Assembly (NCBI GenBank): GCA_965263365.1
Contig: OZ253672.1
Span: 124,001-188,000 of the forward strand
DNA: 64,000 nt
Direction of reading: 5' to 3'
Source: CANMUM01 sp965263365
Lineage (GTDB): Bacteria; Pseudomonadota; Alphaproteobacteria; Rhodobacterales; Rhodobacteraceae
Positions 24,198-32,969 of the stretch are shown one piece after another. The notes beneath the pieces are model-generated. The model ran no database searches, was not told the origin of the DNA, and saw nothing but the letters and a program-made list of their open reading frames with translations. The position numbers and the translations under genes were made by a program. The first letter of the stretch is position 1. Each line of letters begins with the position of its first letter.

Positions 24198-27143
24198 ATG
24201 AGCCGAAATGATATTATGAATAATACAGGTTTTCTGGATGGAGCGAACACTCCATATATCGAACAGATGCAATCGCGCTATAATCATGACCCGAGTTTAG
24301 TTGACGAAAGCTGGGCGGAATTTTTTGCAGGTTTGGCGGAAATGCCAGAAGTTGCCAATGTTGCAGCCGCAGGGCCTTCATGGGCACGCAATGATTGGCC
24401 GCCGGTACAAAGTAGCGAATGGATTTCATCACTAGATGGTGATTGGCCCGAAGATGGTTCGGATGTGGTCAATAAAGTGAAAGAAAAAGCCAAATCTGCC
24501 GGCGTTGAGGTGACATCTGATCAATTGCGTCAAGCAACATTGGATACGATTAGAGCACGCAAATTAATTGTCGCTTATCGTAATCGCGGGCATTTGGCCG
24601 CGAACTTGGATCCTCTCGGAATTGAGGGTAACAAATATTTACCCGAACTTGATCCCAAAACTTACGGGTTTACCGAAGCGGATATGGATCGGCCTATATT
24701 TGTAGATAAGGTTCTCGGAATGGATACGATGCCATTGCGTGAAATTGTTAAGAAAATGGAAGCGACGTATTGCGGTACATTCGCGCTTCAATATACCCAC
24801 GTAAATGACCCTGAAGAAAAAGCCTGGCTGAAAAAACGCATTGAAGCCTATGGGAACGAGATTGCTTTTACACAAAATGGACGTAAGGCGATTTTAAATA
24901 AGCTTGTCGAAACTGAAGGTTTTGAGAAATTTTTGCACGTTAAATATGTCGGCGTGAAAAGGTTTGGATTGGACGGTGGTGAAGCTCTCGTTCCGGCGAT
25001 GGAACAGATCATAAAACGTGGTGGACAGCTCGGCCTCGAAGAAATCATTATCGGCATGCCCCATCGCGGACGCCTCAACGTTCTTGCTAATGTTATGGCG
25101 AAGCCTTATCGAGCGATATTTAACGAGTTTCAAGGTGGATCATTTAAACCTGAAGAAGTCGATGGTTCTGGGGATGTGAAATATCACTTGGGCGCTTCTT
25201 CCGACCGCGCTTTCGATGATAACTCTGTGCATTTATCATTAACGGCTAATCCATCACATCTTGAGGCGGTTAACCCTGTTGTACTTGGAAAAGTGCGTGC
25301 AAAACAGGCTCAAAAAGGTGACAAAGAACATAAAAAGGTCGTCGGCATATTGCTTCACGGTGATGCTGCTTTCGCAGGGCAAGGCGTGGTTGCAGAAGGG
25401 TTTGGTTTATCTGGGCTTAAAGGCCACCAAACTGGCGGAACTATCCATATTGTGGTGAATAATCAGATTGGCTTTACAACTGCACCAAGATTTTCACGCT
25501 CATCTCCATATCCAACTGACATTGCACTTATGGTTGAAGCTCCTATTTTTCATGTGAATGGTGATGATCCAGAGGCCGTAGTACATGCCGCGCGCGTTGC
25601 CACGGAGTACCGCCAAAAATTTGGTAAAGATGTCGTCATTGATATATTTTGTTACCGTAGATTTGGCCATAACGAAGGCGATGAGCCAATGTTCACAAAT
25701 CCGCTAATGTATACGCGTATTAAGAAGCATAAGACGACATTGCAAATTTATACCGAGCGTCTTGTGCATGATGGTCTCATAACGTCGGGAGAGATCGAAG
25801 ATATGAAAGCCGCTTATCAAGCTCATCTTTCTGACGAGTTTGAAGCGGGCAAGACCTACAAGCCAAATAAAGCAGATTGGTTGGATGGTAAATGGTCGGG
25901 GCTGGGTACCAAGGATCTCGAAAACTATGAGCGCGGAACTACGGGCGTAAGCCGAGATCGTTTGGAAAAGATCGGGGCAGCTCTGACCAAGGTGCCGGAC
26001 AATTTTAATATTCATAAGACTGTATCGCGTTTGATTGAAAACAAAAAACAAATGTTTAAAAGTGGCGAAGGCTTTGATTGGGCGACAGCTGAAGCGCTCG
26101 CTTTTGGATCATTGCAGCTTGAAGGCTATCCGGTACGTTTGTCTGGCCAAGACTGTACACGTGGTACATTCTCTCATCGCCATTCGGCGTTTATCGATCA
26201 AAAGAGTGAAAAGCGTTACTACCCACTGAATAATATAGATGAAGATCAAGCAAAATATGAAGTGATTGATAGTATGCTTTCTGAATATGCTGTGCTCGGG
26301 TATGAATATGGTTATTCGCTAGCAGAGCCGAATGCGTTGACTTTATGGGAGGCGCAATTTGGTGATTTTGCGAATGGTGCTCAAATTATGATTGATCAAT
26401 TTATTTCTTCGGGTGAGAAAAAGTGGTTGAGAATGTCAGGTTTGGTTATGCTATTACCGCATGGGTATGAGGGGCAAGGGCCAGAGCATTCAAGCGCACG
26501 TCCGGAACGTTTTTTACAGGCCTGTGCAGAAGACAATTGGATTGTTGCAAATTGTACCACGCCTGCTAATTATTTTCATATATTGCGGCGACAAATTCAT
26601 CGTTCATTCCGAAAACCGCTTATAATGTTTACACCCAAATCGCTTCTTCGTCATAAGTCATGCGTTTCTAAAATTGAAGATTTTGATCAAGATTCAAGTT
26701 TTCATCGTTTGTTGTGGGATGATGCGCAACTGGGAAGCTCTCCGACGAAACTCGTATCAGATGAAAAGATGAAACGCGTTGTTCTCTGTTCGGGTAAAGT
26801 TTATTTTGATCTTCTTGAAGAGCGTGACGCGCGGGGCTTGAATGACGTGTATCTGTTGCGTGTTGAGCAATTTTATCCCTTCCCTGCAAAATCATTGATT
26901 GGAGAGCTAGGTCGCTTCAAAAATGCGGATGTTGTATGGTGTCAAGAGGAGCCAAAAAATCAGGGCGCTTGGAGTTTTATAGAGCCGAATATTGAGTGGG
27001 TGCTTTCTCAAGTTGACGGGAAAGCAGAACGTGCAGCTTATGTTGGTCGCGGAGCTTCTGCATCTGTGGCGACGGGGCTTGCGTCTGCTCACAAATCACA
27101 ACAACAGACACTTGTCGACGAAGCGTTGACAGTGAATAAATAG
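24198..27143 (+). CDS. sucA: 2-oxoglutarate dehydrogenase E1 component
   Basis: 981 residues. N-terminal E1 signature NTPYIEQMQSRYNHDPSLVD, the thiamine diphosphate region HGDAAFAGQGVVAEGFGLS, VNNQIGFTT, and the C-terminal HGYEGQGPEHSSARPERFLQ and PKSLLRHK motifs are all present. It decarboxylates 2-oxoglutarate and reductively succinylates the lipoyl group of SucB. SucB follows after 8 bases. The N-terminal helix that docks E2 is intact. Confidence 0.97.
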   Translation: MSRNDIMNNTGFLDGANTPYIEQMQSRYNHDPSLVDESWAEFFAGLAEMPEVANVAAAGPSWARNDWPPVQSSEWISSLDGDWPEDGSDVVNKVKEKAKSAGVEVTSDQLRQATLDTIRARKLIVAYRNRGHLAANLDPLGIEGNKYLPELDPKTYGFTEADMDRPIFVDKVLGMDTMPLREIVKKMEATYCGTFALQYTHVNDPEEKAWLKKRIEAYGNEIAFTQNGRKAILNKLVETEGFEKFLHVKYVGVKRFGLDGGEALVPAMEQIIKRGGQLGLEEIIIGMPHRGRLNVLANVMAKPYRAIFNEFQGGSFKPEEVDGSGDVKYHLGASSDRAFDDNSVHLSLTANPSHLEAVNPVVLGKVRAKQAQKGDKEHKKVVGILLHGDAAFAGQGVVAEGFGLSGLKGHQTGGTIHIVVNNQIGFTTAPRFSRSSPYPTDIALMVEAPIFHVNGDDPEAVVHAARVATEYRQKFGKDVVIDIFCYRRFGHNEGDEPMFTNPLMYTRIKKHKTTLQIYTERLVHDGLITSGEIEDMKAAYQAHLSDEFEAGKTYKPNKADWLDGKWSGLGTKDLENYERGTTGVSRDRLEKIGAALTKVPDNFNIHKTVSRLIENKKQMFKSGEGFDWATAEALAFGSLQLEGYPVRLSGQDCTRGTFSHRHSAFIDQKSEKRYYPLNNIDEDQAKYEVIDSMLSEYAVLGYEYGYSLAEPNALTLWEAQFGDFANGAQIMIDQFISSGEKKWLRMSGLVMLLPHGYEGQGPEHSSARPERFLQACAEDNWIVANCTTPANYFHILRRQIHRSFRKPLIMFTPKSLLRHKSCVSKIEDFDQDSSFHRLLWDDAQLGSSPTKLVSDEKMKRVVLCSGKVYFDLLEERDARGLNDVYLLRVEQFYPFPAKSLIGELGRFKNADVVWCQEEPKNQGAWSFIEPNIEWVLSQVDGKAERAAYVGRGASASVATGLASAHKSQQQTLVDEALTVNK

Positions 27144-27151
27144 GTGAAATC

Positions 27152-28657
27152 ATGACTGATATTAAAGTACCAACATTAGGTGAGAGCGTAACTGAAGCGA
27201 CAGTTGCAACTTGGTTTGTGAAAGAGGGGGATAGCGTTGCACAAGACCAGCTACTGTGTGAACTTGAAACCGATAAAGTTACGGTTGAAGTGCCTTGTCC
27301 TGTTGCAGGCGTCATTTCCAAAATAGTTGCGGCTGAAGGAGATACCGTTGGGATTGATGCAACTTTGGGTCAAGTTGAATCGGGTAGTAGTGTCGCCGCC
27401 CCATCTACGGCGACGGATGCTAAAGCGTCGGTTGAAATAGGTGCAAAAGATCAAGCTGACGTCGCGGTTATGATGCCAGCTCTTGGCGAAAGTGTGACGG
27501 AAGCGACAGTAAATTGGGTTAAAAACGCAGGTGATTCTGTTAGTGAAGGTGATATTATCGCTGAACTGGAAACGGATAAAGTATCGCTTGAGGTTGTGGC
27601 ACCTGCGACTGGAACGCTTGCAAATCTCGCCGCTGAAACTGGCGTGACATTGCCCGCAGGCGCGCAGCTTGCAAATATTGTTGGCGGGAATGGTTCTGTA
27701 ACATCTTCTGCCTTGAAGGCACCCGAAGCTGTCAACACCGTGCCTGAATCAACAGGTGTTAAAGATATTGAAAATGCGCCTTCTGCAAAAGTTATGATGG
27801 CTGAGAAGGGTATTTCACCTTCGCAAGTCCAAGGGACAGGGCGCGATGGACGCATCATGAAAGAAGATGTGCTTGCGGCTTTTGATTCGATTGCATCATC
27901 CTCTTCAACGCAAGCGTCACCTGTGTCTGCTGGGCCTGCCGGCCCGCGTGCGGAGGAAGCGCGAGAAGAACGCGTTAAAATGACAAAGCTGCGCCAGACA
28001 ATTGCGCGTCGTCTTAAAGAGAGTCAAAATACAGCCGCAATGCTGACGACGTATAACGAAGTTGATATGACCGCGGTTATGGATATTCGTAAAGAATATA
28101 AGGAAGTTTTTGAGAAAAAACATGGCGTTAAACTCGGGTTTATGTCCTTCTTCACAAAAGCTTGTGCGCATGCCTTGGCAGAAATTCCAGAAGTGAATGC
28201 TGAGATTGACGGAAACGAAATTATTTATAAAAACTACGTGCATATGGGCATTGCGGTTGGTACGCCGAACGGTCTTGTTGTGCCGGTGGTACGGGATGCA
28301 CATGACAAAAGTTTTGCGACAATTGAGAAAGAGATTGGTGATTTTGGTCGCCGTGCGCGTGACGGAAAGCTCTCTATGGCCGAAATGCAGGGCGGCTCGT
28401 TTACCATTTCGAATGGTGGTGTTTACGGCTCACTTATGTCGTCTCCAATTTTGAATCCACCTCAGTCAGGCATTCTTGGATTGCATAAAATACAAGAGCG
28501 CGTGATGGTTGAAAATGGACAAATGGTCATTCGTCCCATGATGTATCTTGCACTCTCATATGATCACCGGATTGTTGACGGGAAGGGTGCCGTGACTTTC
28601 CTTGTGCGTGTTAAAGAAGCCTTGGAAGATCCGCGTCGATTATTGATGGATCTTTGA
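27152..28657 (+). CDS. sucB: dihydrolipoamide succinyltransferase E2 with two lipoyl domains
   Basis: 501 residues. Two lipoyl domains in tandem: residues about 1-77 with Lys42 in ELETDKVTVEV and about 104-178 with Lys143 in ELETDKVSLEV. An E3-binding domain follows near 208-240 (KVMMAEKGISPSQVQGTGRD), then the catalytic domain to the end with YDHRIVDGKGA holding the catalytic His. Enterobacterial SucB has one lipoyl domain and about 405 residues, so this is a longer form, known also in some alphaproteobacteria. The E3 gene lpd is not adjacent; the next gene is convergent betA. Confidence 0.97.
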   Translation: MTDIKVPTLGESVTEATVATWFVKEGDSVAQDQLLCELETDKVTVEVPCPVAGVISKIVAAEGDTVGIDATLGQVESGSSVAAPSTATDAKASVEIGAKDQADVAVMMPALGESVTEATVNWVKNAGDSVSEGDIIAELETDKVSLEVVAPATGTLANLAAETGVTLPAGAQLANIVGGNGSVTSSALKAPEAVNTVPESTGVKDIENAPSAKVMMAEKGISPSQVQGTGRDGRIMKEDVLAAFDSIASSSSTQASPVSAGPAGPRAEEAREERVKMTKLRQTIARRLKESQNTAAMLTTYNEVDMTAVMDIRKEYKEVFEKKHGVKLGFMSFFTKACAHALAEIPEVNAEIDGNEIIYKNYVHMGIAVGTPNGLVVPVVRDAHDKSFATIEKEIGDFGRRARDGKLSMAEMQGGSFTISNGGVYGSLMSSPILNPPQSGILGLHKIQERVMVENGQMVIRPMMYLALSYDHRIVDGKGAVTFLVRVKEALEDPRRLLMDL

Positions 28658-28763
28658 TTGGCATCCATTGTGTAATACATTGAGTATTTTGAGAGACAGC
28701 TCTTTTTGGTTTTTATGAACGAATAAGGCTGTCTCCATTGAGTTCATAACAGCTAGAGAATAG

Positions 28764-28830
28764 AGACTTTTTTTGCTGAGCGTGTTTGTGTATTTCAAAG
28801 CGCTTGGCATTTTTTGATTAAAAAAAGTCT
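28764..28830. terminator. long inverted repeat between convergent sucB and betA
   Basis: AGACTTTTTTT (28764-28774) and AAAAAAAGTCT (28820-28830) are a perfect 11-bp inverted repeat enclosing 45 bases. Just before it GAGACAGC and GCTGTCTC form another pair (about 28690-28737). Lying between two convergent genes, they probably serve as bidirectional transcription end signals, though the stems are A+T-rich. Confidence 0.35.
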
Positions 28831-28891
28831 TCTCTCAAATTGAGAATTATGATTATTGAGAACTCGTTTATTCGGTGTAAACTCGAACTTA

Positions 28892-30553
28892 TTATCTTTG
28901 CTGGTTTTCCCAATTTGGGTGGATCCAAGGCTCAGAATTATCAGCAGCGAGCAGGGTACGGCCTAATATGTGATCTGATGCTTTTTCGCCTGTCATGATG
29001 GATGGAGCATTCAGATTTCCATTTGTAATTTGTGGAAAAACCGAACTGTCGGCAACGCGTAGCCGTTCGACACCAATCACCTTTAGATCACTGTCGACAA
29101 CCGCATCTGGGTCGTCTCGATGTCCGATTTTACAGGTGCCACATGGATGATAAGCGCTTTCCACATGCGCTTTTATGAAATCATTAAGTTCGTCATCTGC
29201 TTGAACGTCTGCGCCGGGCTGAATTTCATGCTTGTAGTATTCGGCAAAGGCGGGTTGTTCAAAGATTTCGCGCGTTAAGCGGATACATTTTCTGAAGTCA
29301 CTCCAGTCCTTTTCGTGTGACATGTAATTGAATTCAATTTTTGGAGCTTCGAGTGGATTATTTGATTTAAGTGTGATTTGGCCACGCGAGGGGCTAAGCA
29401 TGGGGCCGACATGTGCTTGAAATCCGTGACCTTCAGCGGATGCCTGTCCGTCGTATCGAATGGCAATCGGAAGAAAATGGTATTGAATATCGGGAAATTT
29501 TACGCCTGCGTTTGAGCGGATAAAAGCCGCACTTTCAAATTGGTTGCTCGCGCCTGGGCCCGTTCGACTAAGTAGCCATCTCGCACCTACATAGGCTTTA
29601 CCAAGTAAATTCCAGTATTTATAGAGTGTCACGGGTTGTGACGCTGCAGCTTGAATGTAAAGCTCAAGGTGGTCTTGAAGATTTTGTCCAACGCCTGGAC
29701 GATCCGCAACAACTTTAATGCCGTGTGAATTTAAATGCGCGGCTGGGCCGATCCCTGAGTGCATTAAAATCGCCGGAGAATTAATTGAAGAGGCTGCAAT
29801 AATAACCTCTTCTTTTGAGTAAATATTCTCACGTCTTCCGGCTTGTTCGATCTCGATGCCGAGAGCGCGATTACCATCCATGATAACGCGAACTGCGCGT
29901 GCGCGCATGAGTGTGCAGTCAAATTGAGCCAATGCAGGTCGCAGGTAAGCCTTCGCAGAAGACCAACGATTGCCTTTCCAAACGGTCATATCAAAAGGCC
30001 CAAAGCCCTCTTGTTGAGCGCCATTATAATCAGAAGTCGTTGGGTAGCCTGCTTGGTGGCCAGCTTTGACAAAAGCTTGCGTTAAGGGATTGGTGCGCTT
30101 GCCTCTTGTCACATAGAGTTGCCCATTCGTGCCACGCCAACTTGGGTCACCACCATGACTTCCATCGTGCCAATTTTCCATGCGCTTAAAATAAGGCAAC
30201 ACGTCAGAAAATCCCCAAGTTTCCGCACCTTGATCGCGCCACTGATCATAAATACATGCATGACCACGCACATAGATCATCCCATTAATTGAGCTTGAGC
30301 CGCCGATCACTTTGCCGCGGGGCGTCGCGAGCTTACGTCCGCCAAGATGTGGTTCTGGCTCACTTTGGAAGCCCCAATCATAGCGCTTCATGTTCATTGG
30401 ATATGATAATGCGCCGGGCATTTGAATAAAGGGGCCCGCATCACTGCCACCGTGTTCAATCACGAGGACACGCTTACCAGCTTCGCTTAATCGGTAGGCC
30501 ATTGCACAGCCGGCACTTCCAGCACCAATAATGATATAGTCAGGTTGTGACAT
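28892..30553 (-). CDS. betA: choline dehydrogenase (GMC oxidoreductase)
   Basis: 553 residues. The FAD motif IIIGAGSAGCAMAYRLSEAG is at residues 7-26; GGRKLATPRGKVIGGSSSIN and MIYVRGHACIYDQW follow the choline dehydrogenase pattern; the C-terminal YHPCGTCKIG holds the catalytic His. It oxidises choline to betaine aldehyde, and often further to glycine betaine, at the inner membrane. It is 28 bases downstream of betC on the same strand, so choline released from choline sulfate passes straight to it. betB and betI are not in the window. Other alcohol dehydrogenases of the GMC family are a minor alternative. Confidence 0.88.
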   Translation of the reverse strand: MSQPDYIIIGAGSAGCAMAYRLSEAGKRVLVIEHGGSDAGPFIQMPGALSYPMNMKRYDWGFQSEPEPHLGGRKLATPRGKVIGGSSSINGMIYVRGHACIYDQWRDQGAETWGFSDVLPYFKRMENWHDGSHGGDPSWRGTNGQLYVTRGKRTNPLTQAFVKAGHQAGYPTTSDYNGAQQEGFGPFDMTVWKGNRWSSAKAYLRPALAQFDCTLMRARAVRVIMDGNRALGIEIEQAGRRENIYSKEEVIIAASSINSPAILMHSGIGPAAHLNSHGIKVVADRPGVGQNLQDHLELYIQAAASQPVTLYKYWNLLGKAYVGARWLLSRTGPGASNQFESAAFIRSNAGVKFPDIQYHFLPIAIRYDGQASAEGHGFQAHVGPMLSPSRGQITLKSNNPLEAPKIEFNYMSHEKDWSDFRKCIRLTREIFEQPAFAEYYKHEIQPGADVQADDELNDFIKAHVESAYHPCGTCKIGHRDDPDAVVDSDLKVIGVERLRVADSSVFPQITNGNLNAPSIMTGEKASDHILGRTLLAADNSEPWIHPNWENQQR

Positions 30554-30581
30554 TCGAGTGCCTTTCTAAATTGTATTTGAA

Positions 30582-32090
30582 TTATTCGCCGCGAGGAAAA
30601 CGCTGATTTTTTTCGACATCATTTAAATCCATATGATTGCGCATAAAGCGTTCACTTGCTTTTTGCAGGGGTTGAAATTCCCATGGATAGTAATTGCCGT
30701 GCCGGAGTGCCTCATAAACGATCCAGCGTTTTGCTTGAGACTTTCGAACGTCTTGATCAAATTTTGCGAGATCCCAACGTTTATTGGCGTCGGTACGAAA
30801 TTGAGAGAGAATTTCGGCGTAGTCAGGATTATCGACTAGATTATTTAGCTCTTGAGGGTCTGTTTCGAGATCAAAAAGTTGTTCGGGATCAAGTTCACAG
30901 CGGGTGTACTTAAAACTTTGGTCACGAAGTGCAACAAGCGGCGCGTAACTCGCTTCGGCAGCATACTCCATCGCGACTGGAGTTGTGCGTTTTGCGCCTC
31001 TCGTTAACGGTATGAGCGACTCGCCTTCTGTCCATTCTTGAATTTCTTCCAAGTTAATGCCTGCAATTTCACATAAAGTGGGACAGATATCTATGTTCGA
31101 TACAGGATCATCAATGCGCGTATTTTTTCCATTAGGCACAGAGATCATCATTGGAACGCGCGCGGAGCCTTCATAGAAATTCATTTTAAACCAAAGGCCT
31201 CTCTCGCCAAGCATATCTCCGTGATCGGAAACGAAGACAATCACCGCGTATTGCCGTGTCGATTCTAAGGTCGAAATAATTTCGCCGATCTTATCATCAA
31301 GATAACTAATATTCGAAAAATATGCGCGGCGTGAGCGCTGAATGTCTTCGGTTTTAATATCAAAATTGCGCCAATCATTCGCATCAAAAATTCGTTTGGC
31401 GTGTGGATCATGGCTATCATAATTCATTGCTGGGACGCTGGGGAGAAGGTGTTCGCAATCTTCGTAAAGGTCCCAGTATTTTTTACGTGCGACATAGGGA
31501 TCGTGTGGATGCGTAAAGCTGACAGTTAAACACCAAGGGCGTTCATCATGATTGCGAGCAAGATCATACAATTTTTGTACAGCATGATGCGCAACTTCGT
31601 CATCATATTCCATCTGATTGGAAATTTCTGCGACACCTGCATCAGTAACCGAGCTCATATTGTGATACCACCAATCAATACGCTCTCCAGGTTTTCGATA
31701 GTCGGGTGTCCAACCAAAATCGGCTGGATATATATCGGTCGTCAGACGCTCTTCAAAACCATGCAACTGATCAGGCCCTACAAAATGCATTTTTCCACTC
31801 AAGCAAGTTTGATAACCAGCGCGACGAAGATGGTGTGCATAAGTCGGTAGATCAGATGGAAATTCAGCAGCATTATCATATACGCCAGTTACCGAAGGTA
31901 GCTGACCTGACATAAAGCTCGCGCGCCCGGGTGCGCATAGTGGGCTGGCTGTATAGGCGTTTTGAAAACGAAAAGAGCGTCTTGCGAGCTTTTTAAGGTT
32001 GGGCGCGTGTAGCCAATCTGCAGGGCCATCAGGAAAGAAAGTCCCGTTAAGTTGGTCCACCATGAGGATTAAAATATTCGGACTGCTCAT
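30582..32090 (-). CDS. betC: choline-sulfatase
   Basis: 502 residues from the ATG at 32090, preceded by GGGA; a TTG six codons upstream is less likely. Type I sulfatase: NILILMVDQLNG with metal Asp12, then TASPLCAPGRASFMSG with the CxPxR motif, Cys52 being converted to formylglycine, and SDHGDMLGERGLWFK. The C-terminal sulfatase extension FQPLQKASERFMRNHMDLND is the choline-sulfatase type. It hydrolyses choline-O-sulfate to choline and sulfate in the cytoplasm (no signal peptide). It needs the formylglycine-generating enzyme, not in this window. Confidence 0.9.
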   Translation of the reverse strand: MSSPNILILMVDQLNGTFFPDGPADWLHAPNLKKLARRSFRFQNAYTASPLCAPGRASFMSGQLPSVTGVYDNAAEFPSDLPTYAHHLRRAGYQTCLSGKMHFVGPDQLHGFEERLTTDIYPADFGWTPDYRKPGERIDWWYHNMSSVTDAGVAEISNQMEYDDEVAHHAVQKLYDLARNHDERPWCLTVSFTHPHDPYVARKKYWDLYEDCEHLLPSVPAMNYDSHDPHAKRIFDANDWRNFDIKTEDIQRSRRAYFSNISYLDDKIGEIISTLESTRQYAVIVFVSDHGDMLGERGLWFKMNFYEGSARVPMMISVPNGKNTRIDDPVSNIDICPTLCEIAGINLEEIQEWTEGESLIPLTRGAKRTTPVAMEYAAEASYAPLVALRDQSFKYTRCELDPEQLFDLETDPQELNNLVDNPDYAEILSQFRTDANKRWDLAKFDQDVRKSQAKRWIVYEALRHGNYYPWEFQPLQKASERFMRNHMDLNDVEKNQRFPRGE

Positions 32091-32252
32091 ATTTGTTCCC
32101 TTTTCCAACTGCCAAACCTTTTATATGAAACTTTTGCATTACTTAGTTTGCATATTTTGGGTTATTTGCGACGAATAAGTCTGTTTTGCGCATTTATTAT
32201 GATTTTGATTTTTAGGGAGGTCAATTAAATTCGAATTTGTAATTTATTTTCC

Positions 32253-32278
32253 AAAAAAAAGCGCGCCATTGGCGCGCC
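32253..32278 (-). terminator. intrinsic terminator after the phasin gene
   Basis: GCGCGCC (32261-32267) pairs perfectly with GGCGCGC (32271-32277) across ATT; on the minus strand it is followed by eight T (complement of 32253-32260). A textbook Rho-independent terminator about 25 bases downstream of the phasin stop. Confidence 0.88.
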
Positions 32279-32302
32279 CTTATTAAAATTTTTATTTGGC
32301 TT

Positions 32303-32755
32303 TTAAGCTTGGAGAGTTTTAGCTAAGTCGCCAGCGGCTTCCGCGCGTGCTTGCAAAGGCGCACTTGCTTCTTTAGCGCTTTTTGTTGCGAGGTCAGCAA
32401 TTGCTTTGAATTGAGCAGTATAAGTATCGAAAGAAGCTTTTACAAAATTAGTTTGTTTTTCAAAGAGTTCATTCACTGTTTTTACGCTTGCAAATTCTTG
32501 AGTTGCTGCAACAGTTGTGTCGAAATTCTTTTTAGAAATTTCTGCAATTTCTTTCCCGAGTTGCTCAGTAGATTTTGCAGTGATTTCGCTAGATTTCATC
32601 ACAGCGTCTAGGTTATCTTTGTTAAATTTATTGACATCTTCAAGTGATTTTGATGCTTTTTCGAATGCAGTTTTTAGTGTGTCTTGAGCGTCTTTCATGA
32701 TTGTTTCAGCATTTTTGACGGCGTCTTGTGCGGCTTTGTTTACTTTATCGTTCAT
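32303..32755 (-). CDS. phasin
   Basis: 150 residues from the ATG at 32755, which has AAGGA upstream; the in-frame extension has no ribosome site. The protein is almost entirely amphipathic helix rich in Ala, Lys and Thr (NDKVNKAAQDAVKNAETIMK, then NELFEKQTNFVKASFDTYTA), the pattern of phasin_2 proteins that coat polyhydroxyalkanoate granules. It implies PHA storage; phaC and phaR are not here. A perfect inverted repeat with a TGC-N3-GCA core lies about 100 bases upstream, a plausible PhaR site. The gene is monocistronic, closed by a strong terminator. Confidence 0.88.
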   Translation of the reverse strand: MNDKVNKAAQDAVKNAETIMKDAQDTLKTAFEKASKSLEDVNKFNKDNLDAVMKSSEITAKSTEQLGKEIAEISKKNFDTTVAATQEFASVKTVNELFEKQTNFVKASFDTYTAQFKAIADLATKSAKEASAPLQARAEAAGDLAKTLQA

Positions 32756-32845
32756 TGTCACGGTCCTTAAAAGAGATTTTTGTCTAGGAGAGCTCATTTG
32801 AGCTAAATAAGAGTATAGCGCAATTTGTGCGCTGCGTCAATAATG

Positions 32846-32864
32846 ATTTGTGCATTGCACAAAT
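32846..32864. promoter_or_regulatory. inverted repeat upstream of the phasin gene, PhaR-like site
   Basis: ATTTGTGC (32846-32853) ATT GCACAAAT (32857-32864) is a perfect 8-bp inverted repeat containing TGC-ATT-GCA, similar to the TGC-N3-GCA core reported for the PHA-responsive repressor PhaR. A second half-site AATTTGTGC lies at 32822-32830. It sits between the phasin ATG (32755) and the divergent carboxypeptidase gene. Confidence 0.55.
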
Positions 32865-32969
32865 ACATCTTTTATGCGCTGATTTTATGCCGATAAGCGC
32901 AATTAAGCCTAATACTTGATTTTGGTTTAAATTGTGATAAAATGAACGTAATTATAAGCTCTAAGAGCA

